This document shows positions 1-6,592 of a stretch of 7,450 bases of DNA, in pieces. The translations under genes were made by a program, and so were the position numbers. This DNA is from Bryobacteraceae bacterium. GTDB lineage: Bacteria; Acidobacteriota; Terriglobia; Bryobacterales; Bryobacteraceae. The stretch lies in the NCBI GenBank assembly GCA_025350445.1, contig JANXXV010000419.1, forward strand, positions 1-7,450, written 5' to 3'. The notes under the pieces are model-generated. The model did no database searches, had not been told where the DNA came from, and worked only from the letters and a program-made list of their open reading frames with translations. Each line of letters starts with the position of its first letter. The stretch's first letter is position 1.

Positions 1-980
1 ACGCGCGTCATGCAGCGGTGGTCAATCGGGCACTCGCGCAGCAGGCATGGGCTGCATTCCACGGGTTCGCGAATGATTCGCGCCAAGGGGCCAGTGGGAC
101 CGGTGGCGATGTGGTCGGTGGCGCCGAACACGGCGACGGTCGGCACGCCCAGCGCGGAGGCGATGTGCATTCCGCCGGAATCGTTGGTGAGATAGACGGT
201 GCAGGCCGCCGCCAGTTCGATGAACTCACTGAGCGAGGTCTGGCCGGCGAAGTTGTGAACTGCCTTGCCCCGCTCGCGCAGCTTTGCGGCAACCTCTTCG
301 CAAAGCGCCCGTTCGTCGGCGGATCCGAAGAGAGCAATGGCTCCGTCAAGCAGCGCGGCGGCTGCGGCGAACCGCTCGGGCAGCCAGCGTTTGGCAGTGC
401 CGTAAGCCGCACCGGGACTGATACCGATCACCGCGCCGGCGATGCCCATCTCGCGAAATCGCTTCGTGCCTGCCGCCGCCGCGGAGTGAGCACCGGCCAG
501 CCGGATCGCGCTCGATTCCGGAATCTCCGCGAGAATGCCCGCCCTGCGCAGTAATTCCAAATAATAGAACCGCTGGTGTCCGGGAATCTCGCCTTTCGCG
601 GGCACACTCACCGCATCGGTAAGCAACCAGCCGCGCCCATCGCGTTTATAACCAATGCGGCGCGGAATGCCCGCCAGCCTGGCTATGGCTGCTGCCTCAA
701 AGGCGTTTTGCAACAGGATCGCAACGTCGAACTTCCGCGCCGCCAGCCGCCGGGCCAGGCGCCACTTGCCTGCCAGATCCTTGAAACCGCGGGGCGATTC
801 ATAAGGAATCACTTCGTTGGCAAATAGCTCCCGCGCGTAAATATCGGCCACCCAGGGCCGCGCCAGCACGGCGATGTGCGCGTCAGGATAAGCCCCGCGA
901 ATGGCCTGCAAAGCGGGCAGGGACATCACCGCATCGCCAACCCAGTTGGTGGCGCGCACCAGTATTTTCAAGCCTTGCAT
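1..980 (-). CDS. waaF: ADP-heptose:LPS heptosyltransferase II (WaaF/RfaF), 3'-truncated by window edge
   Basis: Glycosyltransferase family 9 enzyme that transfers L-glycero-D-manno-heptose from ADP-heptose to the LPS inner core on the cytoplasmic face of the inner membrane. Reading leftwards from the ATG at 980-978 gives 326 uninterrupted codons with no stop before the window ends; the family is usually about 340-350 aa, so little is missing. Seen: an N-terminal RATNWVGDAVMSLPAL block (residues 9-24), the mid-protein ISPGAAYGTAKRW segment (187-199) with the conserved Lys197, and the C-terminal donor-binding TNDSGGMHIASALGVPTVAV (265-284), followed by the Cys-rich CSPCLLRECPIDHRCM (309-324) typical of WaaF. 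An AGGGA ribosome binding site lies about 8 bases before the ATG. It diverges from rfaE2, whose product supplies its donor substrate. The family call is firm; heptosyltransferase II rather than I rests on the C-terminal Cys/His motif. Confidence 0.93.
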   Translation of the reverse strand, partial: MQGLKILVRATNWVGDAVMSLPALQAIRGAYPDAHIAVLARPWVADIYARELFANEVIPYESPRGFKDLAGKWRLARRLAARKFDVAILLQNAFEAAAIARLAGIPRRIGYKRDGRGWLLTDAVSVPAKGEIPGHQRFYYLELLRRAGILAEIPESSAIRLAGAHSAAAAGTKRFREMGIAGAVIGISPGAAYGTAKRWLPERFAAAAALLDGAIALFGSADERALCEEVAAKLRERGKAVHNFAGQTSLSEFIELAAACTVYLTNDSGGMHIASALGVPTVAVFGATDHIATGPTGPLARIIREPVECSPCLLRECPIDHRCMTR

Positions 981-991
981 GAGTACTTCCC

Positions 992-997
992 TATAAT
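992..997 (+). promoter_or_regulatory. Candidate -10 box in the waaF/rfaE2 divergent spacer
   Basis: The 32-bp gap between the two divergent start codons contains a perfect TATAAT on the plus strand. It sits inside the near-symmetric CTATAATAG, whose complement reads CTATTATAG, so the site could be read in either direction. No convincing -35 box is visible at 16-18 bp spacing. A plus-strand transcript starting 6-7 bases downstream would give rfaE2 a leader of only about 8-10 bases, and the AGGGG at 998-1002 would then be cut off from the mRNA. Sequence match only. Confidence 0.35.
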
Positions 998-1012
998 AGG
1001 GGCAGCGCACAC

Positions 1013-1483
1013 ATGAGTTCGTTCTACACACGGGAAGAGTTGATTGCGGCACGGCAGGAATGGAAGCGCAGCGGTAAGACCGTGGTGTTCACCAACGGCT
1101 GTTATGATTTGCTGCACCCCGGGCACATCCGTTTGCTTGAACAGGCGCGGTCGATGGGCGATGTGCTGATTCTCGCGCTCAATTCCGACGCCAGCGTCCA
1201 GCGCATGAAAGGTGCCACACGTCCGCTGATGAACCAGCAGGACCGCGCCGAACTGGCAGGCGCACTTGCGGCGGTAGACGCCGTCACGTTGTTTGAAGAA
1301 GATACACCCCGGGAATTGATCGCCGCCGTTTTGCCTGACATTTTAATCAAGGGCGCCGACTGGTCGCACTTCATCGCCGGTCGCGAAGAGGTGGAAGCGG
1401 CGGGCGGGCGCGTTCTGGCCGTCGCGTTGGAACCGGGTTATTCGACAACCGGTGTTGTGGAAAAGCTGCTGGCCCGCAAATAA
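1013..1483 (+). CDS. rfaE2: D-glycero-beta-D-manno-heptose 1-phosphate adenylyltransferase
   Basis: Cytidylyltransferase-fold nucleotidyltransferase that joins AMP from ATP to heptose 1-phosphate, giving ADP-heptose and pyrophosphate, the last nucleotide-activation step before epimerisation. It corresponds to the C-terminal half of E. coli HldE as a free-standing protein; 156 aa fits the stand-alone form. Seen: the signature FTNGCYDLLHPGHIRLL (residues 26-42) containing the nucleotide-binding HPGH, then LNSDASVQRMKG plus RP (56-71), LPDILIKGADW (107-117) and the C-terminal PGYSTTGVVEKL (141-152). The ATG at 1013 gives the expected N-terminus; its ribosome binding site is weak (AGGGG, 10 bases upstream). 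No kinase domain (HldE N-half, RfaE1) is in the window. It runs into mfd with a 3-base gap, so the two are almost certainly co-transcribed. Confidence 0.95.
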   Translation: MSSFYTREELIAARQEWKRSGKTVVFTNGCYDLLHPGHIRLLEQARSMGDVLILALNSDASVQRMKGATRPLMNQQDRAELAGALAAVDAVTLFEEDTPRELIAAVLPDILIKGADWSHFIAGREEVEAAGGRVLAVALEPGYSTTGVVEKLLARK

Positions 1484-1486
1484 ACC

Positions 1487-4400
1487 GTGACCCATCCAGC
1501 CATTCGCGATCTATTCGAGAGTTTGGGGCGCAACCCGGTTTTTCAGGAACTGCTGCGGCGTATTGCGAAACAAGAGGCGCAACATGTTTCCTTCTCCGGG
1601 CTCACCACCACCGCGAAAGCGATCTATCTGGTGTTGCTGGCCCAGGCGGTGGAGCGTCCGATCGTAGTTGTGGTGGACGGCAACAAACAGGCTGAAACGC
1701 TGTCGGAACTGGTAGGCACTTTCTACGATCTGTTAAGCACCAGCCGCGACACGCAGCGCCCGCAGATGATTCCGGCGCTGGACACCCTGCCCTTCCAGCA
1801 TCTGTCCCCGCACAACGAAATCGCCGAGCAGCGCGCCATCGCTTTGTGGCGGCTGGCCACGCGCACGGTGCCCATCACCATCACGCCGGTGGCCTCGGCG
1901 CTGCTGCGCACCGAATCGCGCGAGTTCTATCGCCAGCTTGCTTTAACGTTGCGCACCACCGATGAGATCGCGCTTGAAGACGTTATCGCGCACCTGGAAA
2001 GCATTGGCTACGAACGCCGGGAACCGGTGGAAATGGTGGGCGAGTTTTCGGTTCGCGGTGGGATCCTCGATGTATTTCCAGCCGATTCGGAAAAGCCCGT
2101 GCGCATCGAATTCTTCGGCGACACGGTGGAATCCATGCGCCGGTTTGAAGTGGAAACGCAGCGGTCGGTGCTGCAGATCAAGGAAGTGCAGGTGCTGCCG
2201 CTGGTGGAATATCCCAGATCGCGAAAGCTCTTCCACGAGCTTGCGGAGCACGTCGAAAGCGATTCCCTCACCATGCCCGGCGAACCGTTTCCAGGTTGGG
2301 AATTCTGGGTGCCGGTGGTTCGCCCCCGCGATCATTCCCTCTTCTCCCTGATGAAAAATCCGGTGGTCATTTGGGATGAGCCGGAACTGACAGCCGCGGC
2401 CGCGGACCGTCTATGGAAGCGCATGGACCATTCGGAGAAGCCTTCGGCGTGTCCTCCCGAAAAGAGCTTTTTCCGCTGGGAGGAGCTGCGCGCGCAGGTG
2501 GAAAGCGCAACGGCAGTTTCTCTGCGCGGGCTGGAAGTAATCACCGCGGCGGACCCCGGAACCGCATCGCTGCACCTGCCGACGCGCCCGTCCGTCGCAT
2601 TTCACGGCAACATGCGCATGGCCGTATCGGAAGGCAGGGCGCTGGTGGAACAGGGCGGACGCGTGGTATTCTTCGCGCCATCCACGGGTGAGCTGGAACG
2701 CCTGGCGGACATCCTGCAAGAGTACAGAGTCCCGTTCCAACTGGGCCTCGATCCGAACGATACAACCCCGGAATACCTGGCCGAACGCGCCTACATGGCA
2801 GGCGCGGTGGCGGGAACGTTTCTGGTGAAAGGGCGCGTCAAGCGGGGCGTCGTTTTTACGGATGCCCATCTTGCGATCTTCGGCTCGGAAGATCTATTCG
2901 ACACCTCTGATTTAATTGCGCAGCCCGGGCCTTCCAAGTCGCAACTGGCAGCGTTTCAGGCCGACATTGCCGATCTCAAACCCGGAGACTTTGTAGTCCA
3001 CGTAACGCACGGAGTGGGAAAGTTTATCGGGCTGCGCACGCTGGGCCAAGGCGAGCAGACCGGCGACTTCATGCTGCTGGAATACGCGGCGGAAGCCAAG
3101 CTTTACGTGCCCCTCACGCGCATGGACCTGGTGCAAAAATACCGCGGCGCGGGCGAGGGCGCGCCACCACTGGACCGCATGGGCGGCGCCACCTGGAACA
3201 AGACCAAGACGCGCGTCAAGACGAAGATGCGCGATATGGCCGATGAGCTGCTGAAGCTCTACGCCCAGCGCAAGATGGCAGAGGGCTTCTCATTTTCGCC
3301 CGACGCGAACTGGCAGCGCGAGTTTGAAGATGCCTTCGAATACAGCGCCACCAAAGATCAGATTTCCGCGGTGCGGCAGATCAAAAAAGACATGGAGAGT
3401 TCGCATCCCATGGATCGCCTATTGTGCGGCGACGTGGGTTTCGGCAAGACGGAAGTGGCCATGCGCACGGCGTTCAAAGCGCTAGGCGACGGCAAGCAAG
3501 TGGCGGTGCTTGCGCCCACCACGGTGCTATGCCTGCAACACTTCGAATCGTTCAAACGCCGCTTCGCCCCGTTCCCGGTGAAGGTGGAAATGCTCAGCCG
3601 TTTCCGTTCGCCCAAGGAGATCAAGGCATCGCTGGAAGAAGTGGCCGCGGGCAAAGTGGACATCGTCATCGGAACGCACCGCCTGCTGTCGAAAGATGTG
3701 GAGTTCCACGATCTGGGTTTGCTGATCGTGGATGAAGAACAGCGCTTCGGCGTCACGCACAAAGAACGGCTGAAGACCATCAAGAAGAACGTGGACGTGC
3801 TGACCATGAGCGCCACTCCGATTCCACGTACACTGCACATGTCGCTGTTGGGTATGCGCGACATGTCCATCATCGAGACACCGCCGAAGGACCGGCTTGC
3901 CATTCAAACCGTGGTGGCGCACTTCGACAAGGATCTGATCAAGACGGCTATCGAGCAGGAGATCAGCCGCGGCGGACAGGTTTACTTTGTACACAACCGC
4001 GTGGACAGCATCTTCATGCGGGCGGCGATGATTCAGGAAATGCTGCCGGACATCCGCATCGGCGTGGGCCACGGCCAGATGGGTGAAGCGGAACTGGAAA
4101 AGGTTCTGCTGGGCTTCATGAAGCACGATTACGACGTGTTCGTCTGCACCACGATCGTGGAAAATGGCCTGGATATTCCATTGGCCAATACGATGATCAT
4201 CGAAAACGCCGAGCGCTACGGACTCTCGGAACTGTATCAGTTGCGCGGCCGCGTAGGCCGGTCGAATCGGCGGGCGTACGCGTATTTGCTGGTGCCGGCC
4301 GATACCGAACTGAGTGAAGTGGCGCGCAAACGGCTGGCCGCGTTGAAGGAGTTTAGCGACCTGGGCGCCGGGTTCAAGATTGCGGCGCTGGATCTGGAAC

Positions 4401-4957
4401 TGCGCGGAGCGGGCAATTTGCTGGGCGGGGAACAGCATGGACAAATCGAATCGGTGGGGTTCGACATGTACATCCGCATGCTGGAAGAAGCGGTGCAGGA
4501 ATTGAAGGGGGAAGAGATTCCGCTGGAGATCCATTCCACGCTGAACCTGGGTTTGGATATCCGCATCCCGCAGGAATACATCTCAGACGAGCACCAGCGG
4601 CTGCGCACCTATAAGCGCATCTCCGACGCGCGCAACAACGAAGACGCCGTCAAGATTACGGCCGAGTTGGAAGACCGTTACGGGCCGCCGCCCGATGCGG
4701 TCTTGAACTTGCTTCAATTCTCCGTGGTGAAGAGTCTGGTGGAGAGCGTGGGTGTGGAGGCGATCGACCGCCGGCAGGGTGGACTGAACATCAAATTCCA
4801 TCAACAGTCGAAGATCAATCCGGCGAAGCTATTGGAAATCGTGAAGGGCACTGAAGGCGCGCAGTTCACGCCCGCCGGAGTGCTGCGGCTGCCGCTTCAC
4901 GGGATCGAAAGTGCCCCGGACATTCTGAACTATCTGACGAAGCTATTCGGCAGTTGA
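1487..4957 (+). CDS. mfd: Transcription-repair coupling factor Mfd
   Basis: DNA translocase that binds RNA polymerase stalled at lesions, pushes it off the template using ATP and recruits UvrA for nucleotide excision repair. The 1156 aa match the usual size (E. coli about 1148). Domains in order: a UvrB-like N-terminal module with LPFQHLSPHNEIAEQRA near residues 100-120 and GEFSVRGGILDVFP at 185-198; the RNA-polymerase-interacting (CarD-like) domain at about 497-560, starting LKPGDFVVHVTHGVGKF; helicase lobes with Walker A GDVGFGKT (648-655), DEEQ (749-752), SATPIPRT (775-782) and motif VI QLRGRVGRS (918-926); the translocation (TRG) segment with LELRGAGNLLGGEQHGQ; and the C-terminal TRCF domain from about 1014. 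All key motifs look intact. The start is GTG, three bases after the rfaE2 stop, with no clear Shine-Dalgarno, which suggests translational coupling; no nearby in-frame ATG competes. Confidence 0.98.
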   Translation: MTHPAIRDLFESLGRNPVFQELLRRIAKQEAQHVSFSGLTTTAKAIYLVLLAQAVERPIVVVVDGNKQAETLSELVGTFYDLLSTSRDTQRPQMIPALDTLPFQHLSPHNEIAEQRAIALWRLATRTVPITITPVASALLRTESREFYRQLALTLRTTDEIALEDVIAHLESIGYERREPVEMVGEFSVRGGILDVFPADSEKPVRIEFFGDTVESMRRFEVETQRSVLQIKEVQVLPLVEYPRSRKLFHELAEHVESDSLTMPGEPFPGWEFWVPVVRPRDHSLFSLMKNPVVIWDEPELTAAAADRLWKRMDHSEKPSACPPEKSFFRWEELRAQVESATAVSLRGLEVITAADPGTASLHLPTRPSVAFHGNMRMAVSEGRALVEQGGRVVFFAPSTGELERLADILQEYRVPFQLGLDPNDTTPEYLAERAYMAGAVAGTFLVKGRVKRGVVFTDAHLAIFGSEDLFDTSDLIAQPGPSKSQLAAFQADIADLKPGDFVVHVTHGVGKFIGLRTLGQGEQTGDFMLLEYAAEAKLYVPLTRMDLVQKYRGAGEGAPPLDRMGGATWNKTKTRVKTKMRDMADELLKLYAQRKMAEGFSFSPDANWQREFEDAFEYSATKDQISAVRQIKKDMESSHPMDRLLCGDVGFGKTEVAMRTAFKALGDGKQVAVLAPTTVLCLQHFESFKRRFAPFPVKVEMLSRFRSPKEIKASLEEVAAGKVDIVIGTHRLLSKDVEFHDLGLLIVDEEQRFGVTHKERLKTIKKNVDVLTMSATPIPRTLHMSLLGMRDMSIIETPPKDRLAIQTVVAHFDKDLIKTAIEQEISRGGQVYFVHNRVDSIFMRAAMIQEMLPDIRIGVGHGQMGEAELEKVLLGFMKHDYDVFVCTTIVENGLDIPLANTMIIENAERYGLSELYQLRGRVGRSNRRAYAYLLVPADTELSEVARKRLAALKEFSDLGAGFKIAALDLELRGAGNLLGGEQHGQIESVGFDMYIRMLEEAVQELKGEEIPLEIHSTLNLGLDIRIPQEYISDEHQRLRTYKRISDARNNEDAVKITAELEDRYGPPPDAVLNLLQFSVVKSLVESVGVEAIDRRQGGLNIKFHQQSKINPAKLLEIVKGTEGAQFTPAGVLRLPLHGIESAPDILNYLTKLFGS

Positions 4958-5060
4958 CCGATGTCCAGACCGCAAAATCAGGACTTCTGGTGAATTGGAA
5001 TTAATTTTCCAGAGCGCAACGTTCCGAATCACCGCCGGGTCTAACAAGGCAGAGGTTCTT

Positions 5061-5372
5061 ATGAAGCGTTCTCTATCGACCCTTGCATTATTCGGAGGCT
5101 TGGCGCTGCTATCCGTCACCGGCTGCGCGTCTCATTATGGCGGCGGTTATTACGCCAGCATTCCGCCACCGCCTGCCCGCTACGGCGTGCAGGGTTACGC
5201 TCCGGGCCCGGGCTACGTTTGGGCGGATGGATTTTATGTTTATGGATCCGACCGGTATAACTGGAGTCCAGGCCGATGGGCACGTCCGCCGCGCCCGCAT
5301 GCCCAATGGGTTCCAGGTCAATGGGATCGCGATCGCCGCGGATACCGGCTACGCCGAGGGTACTGGCGATAG
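5061..5372 (+). CDS. Small lipoprotein with YXWGXW-type repeat
   Basis: A 103-aa predicted lipoprotein of unknown function. Seen: a basic start MKRS, a hydrophobic stretch and a lipobox VTGC with Cys22, so it should be lipid-anchored after signal peptidase II cleavage. A short Gly/Tyr/Pro linker follows (residues 24-50), then aromatic/proline repeats of YXWGXW style: GYVWADGFYV (51-60), YNWSPGRW (66-73), AQWVPGQW (81-88) and a terminal RGYWR (99-103). I chose the ATG at 5061 because it has an AGAGG ribosome binding site and begins directly with a signal peptide; the frame stays open upstream to a TTG at 4995, but that would put 22 hydrophilic residues before the signal sequence. It lies 103 bp after mfd and may share its transcript. 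The family is common in Gram-negative envelopes, with no established biochemical role that I know of. Confidence 0.85.
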   Translation: MKRSLSTLALFGGLALLSVTGCASHYGGGYYASIPPPPARYGVQGYAPGPGYVWADGFYVYGSDRYNWSPGRWARPPRPHAQWVPGQWDRDRRGYRLRRGYWR

Positions 5373-5718
5373 ACCGCGGCGGCGTATCGTGTCAGTTTTA
5401 CGGGGCGCAACGGCAGAAGCTACCGTTCAGCCCGGGCTATACAAGTAGCTCCGCGGCTTCGGCTTCCGCCTTAGTTGCCCGCACCGTACCTGCAGGATGG
5501 TTCGGCGGCGGGAAGATTGTATACAACTTGCATTGCGCCGTTTTCGAAGTATTGATGACGTTGTGACATGTCCGGGCCGTGTGCTCGCGCTTTTCGTCGA
5601 AGACGAATCTTGCCTCCCCCGCCCGATGCGAAAGAACTAGCCGGCGTTTGGATGCCCTTCATAGCCGATGTTTTCGCCGGGTTACAAACACATCACCGCC
5701 GGTTGCGGGTGTTTTAAA
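5373..5718. other. Gene-poor spacer between lipoprotein gene and IS element
   Basis: About 350 bases with no recognisable gene. Several short open frames exist on both strands (for example a 47-codon plus-strand frame at 5497-5640 and a 63-codon minus-strand frame at 5471-5662), but none has a good ribosome binding site or a recognisable domain. The stretch contains a short inverted repeat, AACGG (5409-5413) with CCGTT (5423-5427), lacking a T-tract, and a perfect 10-base palindrome at 5517-5526. The left part may hold the 3' end of the transcript from mfd and the lipoprotein gene; the part next to the element may be the distal half of the ORF split by the IS (see 6341-6391). Confidence 0.5.
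5517..5526. promoter_or_regulatory. Palindrome TTGTATACAA, possible operator
   Basis: A perfect 10-base palindrome in the non-coding spacer. Its style resembles half-site-symmetric operators of GntR/FadR-type regulators, but no such regulator is in the window and no promoter is obvious beside it. It could equally be chance. Confidence 0.2.
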
Positions 5719-5727
5719 GTCGATGGC

Positions 5728-5747
5728 CCACCGCCTGAAGGCGGTGG
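5728..5747. repeat. IS downstream-end (RE) hairpin
   Basis: Perfect 8-bp stem CCACCGCC / GGCGGTGG with a TGAA loop. Its position beyond the 3' end of tnpA fits the right-end hairpin that TnpA recognises in IS200/IS605 elements. Confidence 0.7.
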
Positions 5748-5757
5748 CGCTCATAAC

Positions 5758-5770
5758 GGGCTGAAAGCCC
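5758..5770. repeat. Small hairpin inside the IS 3' region
   Basis: A 5-bp stem GGGCT / AGCCC closing a GAA loop, 10 bases inside the terminal hairpin. It may be part of the structured end of the element. Confidence 0.4.
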
Positions 5771-5790
5771 TGTTCCGTCTAAAGCCGGCT

Positions 5791-5817
5791 GAAGGTTACC
5801 CGCACCAAGCGGGCTTC
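5791..5817. repeat. Bulged hairpin inside the IS 3' region
   Basis: Inner stem CCCGC (5799-5803) / GCGGG (5809-5813) with an ACCAA loop, extended by GAAG (5791-5794) / CTTC (5814-5817) with a four-base GTTA bulge on one side. It lies between the tnpA stop and the terminal hairpin. Confidence 0.45.
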
Positions 5818-5820
5818 CAC

Positions 5821-5846
5821 AAGTAGACGGCCTTAACCGTCTACTT
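5821..5846. repeat. 10-bp hairpin enclosing the tnpA stop codon
   Basis: Perfect stem AAGTAGACGG (5821-5830) / CCGTCTACTT (5837-5846) with a 6-base loop. The loop contains the tnpA stop codon (minus strand, 5835-5833), so the last codons of tnpA form one arm. No T-tract follows on either strand, so it is not a classical intrinsic terminator. It could protect the mRNA 3' end or slow ribosomes at termination. Confidence 0.6.
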
Positions 5847-6261
5847 TAAAATCGTCGTCTCGATCATCTTGCTGGTTCGCAATGTACTCTGCGATGACTT
5901 CGTCCGTCACGTTTCCCGTACTACAACAGAAGTACCCTCTCGCCCACATATGCTGCCCCCAATAGTGCTTCTTGATGTGCGGAAACTCCAGCATGATTTT
6001 GTATGCTGTTTTCCCTTTCAGCATCTGCAGGAGCTTACTGATCCCCATCTGCGGCGGTATTGATACCAGCAGATGTACATGATCCTTCGACACATGCCCC
6101 TTCATGATCTTTACGTCGTGCGTCCCGCAAATCTCCCGCACCAAGTCCCTCATTCGCGTCGCCGCATCTCCCACCAACACCGCTTTCCGATCTTTCGTCG
6201 TCCAGACCAGATGCAGATGTATCTCAAATACGGTGTGCGCGCCGCGTCGGTATTCCGCCAT
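5833..6261 (-). CDS. tnpA: IS200/IS605-family transposase TnpA (Y1, HUH)
   Basis: Single-strand transposase of 142 aa, within the 130-155 aa range of the family. Seen: N-terminal EYRRGAHTVFEIHLHLVW (residues 3-20), the metal-binding HUH motif as HVH (61-63, in KDHVHLLVSIPP), the conserved HYWGQHMWARGYF (99-111), and the catalytic helix EVIAEYIANQ with the expected nucleophile Tyr126 and Gln130 (YxxxQ). The acidic tail ending DDDFKVDG resembles the tails of related transposases. Every catalytic residue I can check is present and the frame is open, so it may be active. The start ATG at 6261 gives the family N-terminus although GGAAGG abuts it; a GGGGAG 12 bases upstream is an alternative ribosome binding site. 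No tnpB or omega-RNA region accompanies it. Confidence 0.93.
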   Translation of the reverse strand: MAEYRRGAHTVFEIHLHLVWTTKDRKAVLVGDAATRMRDLVREICGTHDVKIMKGHVSKDHVHLLVSIPPQMGISKLLQMLKGKTAYKIMLEFPHIKKHYWGQHMWARGYFCCSTGNVTDEVIAEYIANQQDDRDDDFKVDG

Positions 6262-6293
6262 CCTTCCACACTACTCCCCGGCGCTCCTAGCTG

Positions 6294-6319
6294 AAGCCGT
6301 CGCCTAAAGGCGAGGGCTT
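6294..6319. repeat. IS upstream-end (LE) imperfect hairpin
   Basis: Stem AAGCC-g-TCGCC / GGCGA-g-GGCTT with a TAAA loop: ten pairs interrupted by a single symmetric mismatch (6299 against 6314). It sits upstream of tnpA. Imperfect subterminal hairpins with a mismatch are typical recognition sites for TnpA of this superfamily. Confidence 0.72.
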
Positions 6320-6340
6320 GACCCCTCCCAGATGGGGACA

Positions 6341-6391
6341 GTAAATAGCACGTGCCGGAAGTCCATCTGCGGCAACGTAACCATCCATCAT
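6341..6391 (-). pseudogene. 5' stub of a small ORF interrupted by the IS200 element
   Basis: On the minus strand AGGAG sits 5 bases before tandem ATG codons (6391-6386), an excellent ribosome binding site, and opens a frame reading MMDGYVAADGLPARAIY up to the TTAC that I take as the IS target. Beyond that the frame runs into the element and ends at 6287 with KPSPLGDGFS, which is just the translated LE hairpin. If the element is removed between 5719 and 6340, the frame rejoins and continues FKTPATGGDVFVTRRKHRL to a stop at 5661-5659, a 36-aa product. I do not recognise the protein. In-frame rejoining depends on the assumed IS ends and would occur by chance about one time in three, so this is inference. 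It begins 32 bases after the stop of the 51-aa gene upstream. Confidence 0.4.
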
Positions 6392-6423
6392 GAAGCTCCT
6401 ATGTCCGTCGCCGCCCATCACCT

Positions 6424-6579
6424 TCAACGCAACACGCCGAGCAGGTAGGCGATGAGGAGAATCAACACGATTGTCCCCAGTCCTATGCCCGCTCCGCCGC
6501 CAGGCCCCCAGCGCGTATGGCCGTAGTATCCTCCACCACCGCCAAACACTAACAAAAGAACAATGATCAGTATCAGCAT
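6424..6579 (-). CDS. Small glycine-rich double-transmembrane protein (DUF3309-like)
   Basis: A 51-aa hydrophobic protein: TM segment 1 MLILIIVLLLVF (residues 1-12), a GGGGGYYG turn (13-20), a short loop with HTRWGPGGG (21-29), then TM segment 2 GTIVLILLIAYLLGVL (35-50). The architecture and the Gly/Trp/Gly-Pro loop resemble small inner-membrane proteins of the DUF3309 type found beside stress genes; the function is unknown. Two ATGs are possible: 6585 leaves a 1-base gap to a strong AGGAGG, while 6579 gives 7 bases, so I chose 6579. The frame is open upstream to 6819, but that extension is arginine-rich, unlike the family, and overlaps the decayed gene next door in another frame. It lies downstream of csbD in the same direction and may share its transcript. 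Confidence 0.8.
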   Translation of the reverse strand: MLILIIVLLLVFGGGGGYYGHTRWGPGGGAGIGLGTIVLILLIAYLLGVLR

Positions 6580-6592
6580 TTCCATTCCTCCT

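Larger units (their letters stand above)
5719..6340 (-). mobile_element. IS200-type insertion sequence (single tnpA), apparently complete
   Basis: A single-gene IS200/IS605-superfamily element. Evidence: a full-length Y1/HUH transposase with no accessory tnpB, an imperfect subterminal hairpin upstream of tnpA (6294-6319), and a perfect hairpin beyond its 3' end (5728-5747). The ends are estimates. On the tnpA strand the sequence just outside the upstream hairpin is TTAC (6344-6341), like the target tetranucleotide of IS608, and the hairpin begins about 20 bases inside it, a plausible spacing. The downstream end is placed after the hairpin at about 5719 from the geometry of related elements; it could be off by 10 bases or more. 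These elements move as single strands, make no target duplication and have no terminal inverted repeats, in line with the absence of both here. The resulting size of about 620 bp is reasonable for the group. Confidence 0.75.

Noticed and set aside
18..554. Long plus-strand open frame of 178 codons
   Set aside because: It lies wholly opposite the waaF coding sequence, whose translation shows strong family motifs from start to window edge. The plus-strand product is low-complexity Arg/Gly/Ala-rich with no domain.
3527..4534. 335-codon minus-strand frame inside mfd
   Set aside because: The product is rich in His, Gln and Arg, typical of the antisense of a GC-rich gene, and mfd on the plus strand is unmistakable with all helicase motifs intact.
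4995..5060. Upstream extension of the lipoprotein gene from a TTG codon
   Set aside because: It would place 22 hydrophilic residues before a clear lipoprotein signal peptide; the ATG at 5061 has its own AGAGG site.
4958..5060. Intrinsic terminator or promoter after mfd
   Set aside because: The only symmetry (GGAA with TTCC around an AT-rich core near 4997-5010) is short and AT-rich, with no stem followed by a T-tract and no clear -35/-10 pair.
5083..5448. 121-codon plus-strand frame overlapping the lipoprotein gene
   Set aside because: It overlaps the lipoprotein frame with its lipobox and repeats, and has no ribosome binding site or recognisable domain.
5497..5640. 47-codon plus-strand frame in the gene-poor spacer (and a 63-codon minus-strand frame at 5471-5662)
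   Set aside because: Weak or absent ribosome binding sites, no recognisable family, and each overlaps the other on the opposite strand. Neither can be supported.
5728..6319. Possible TnpB/omega-RNA (guide RNA) system or CRISPR-like array
   Set aside because: No tnpB or other nuclease is present and the hairpins differ in sequence, with no regularly spaced direct repeats. It is a single-tnpA IS200 element.
6287..6340. C-terminal tail ending KPSPLGDGFS as a real protein end
   Set aside because: It is the translation of the IS left-end hairpin, an artefact commonly produced when a reading frame runs into an IS200/IS605 end.
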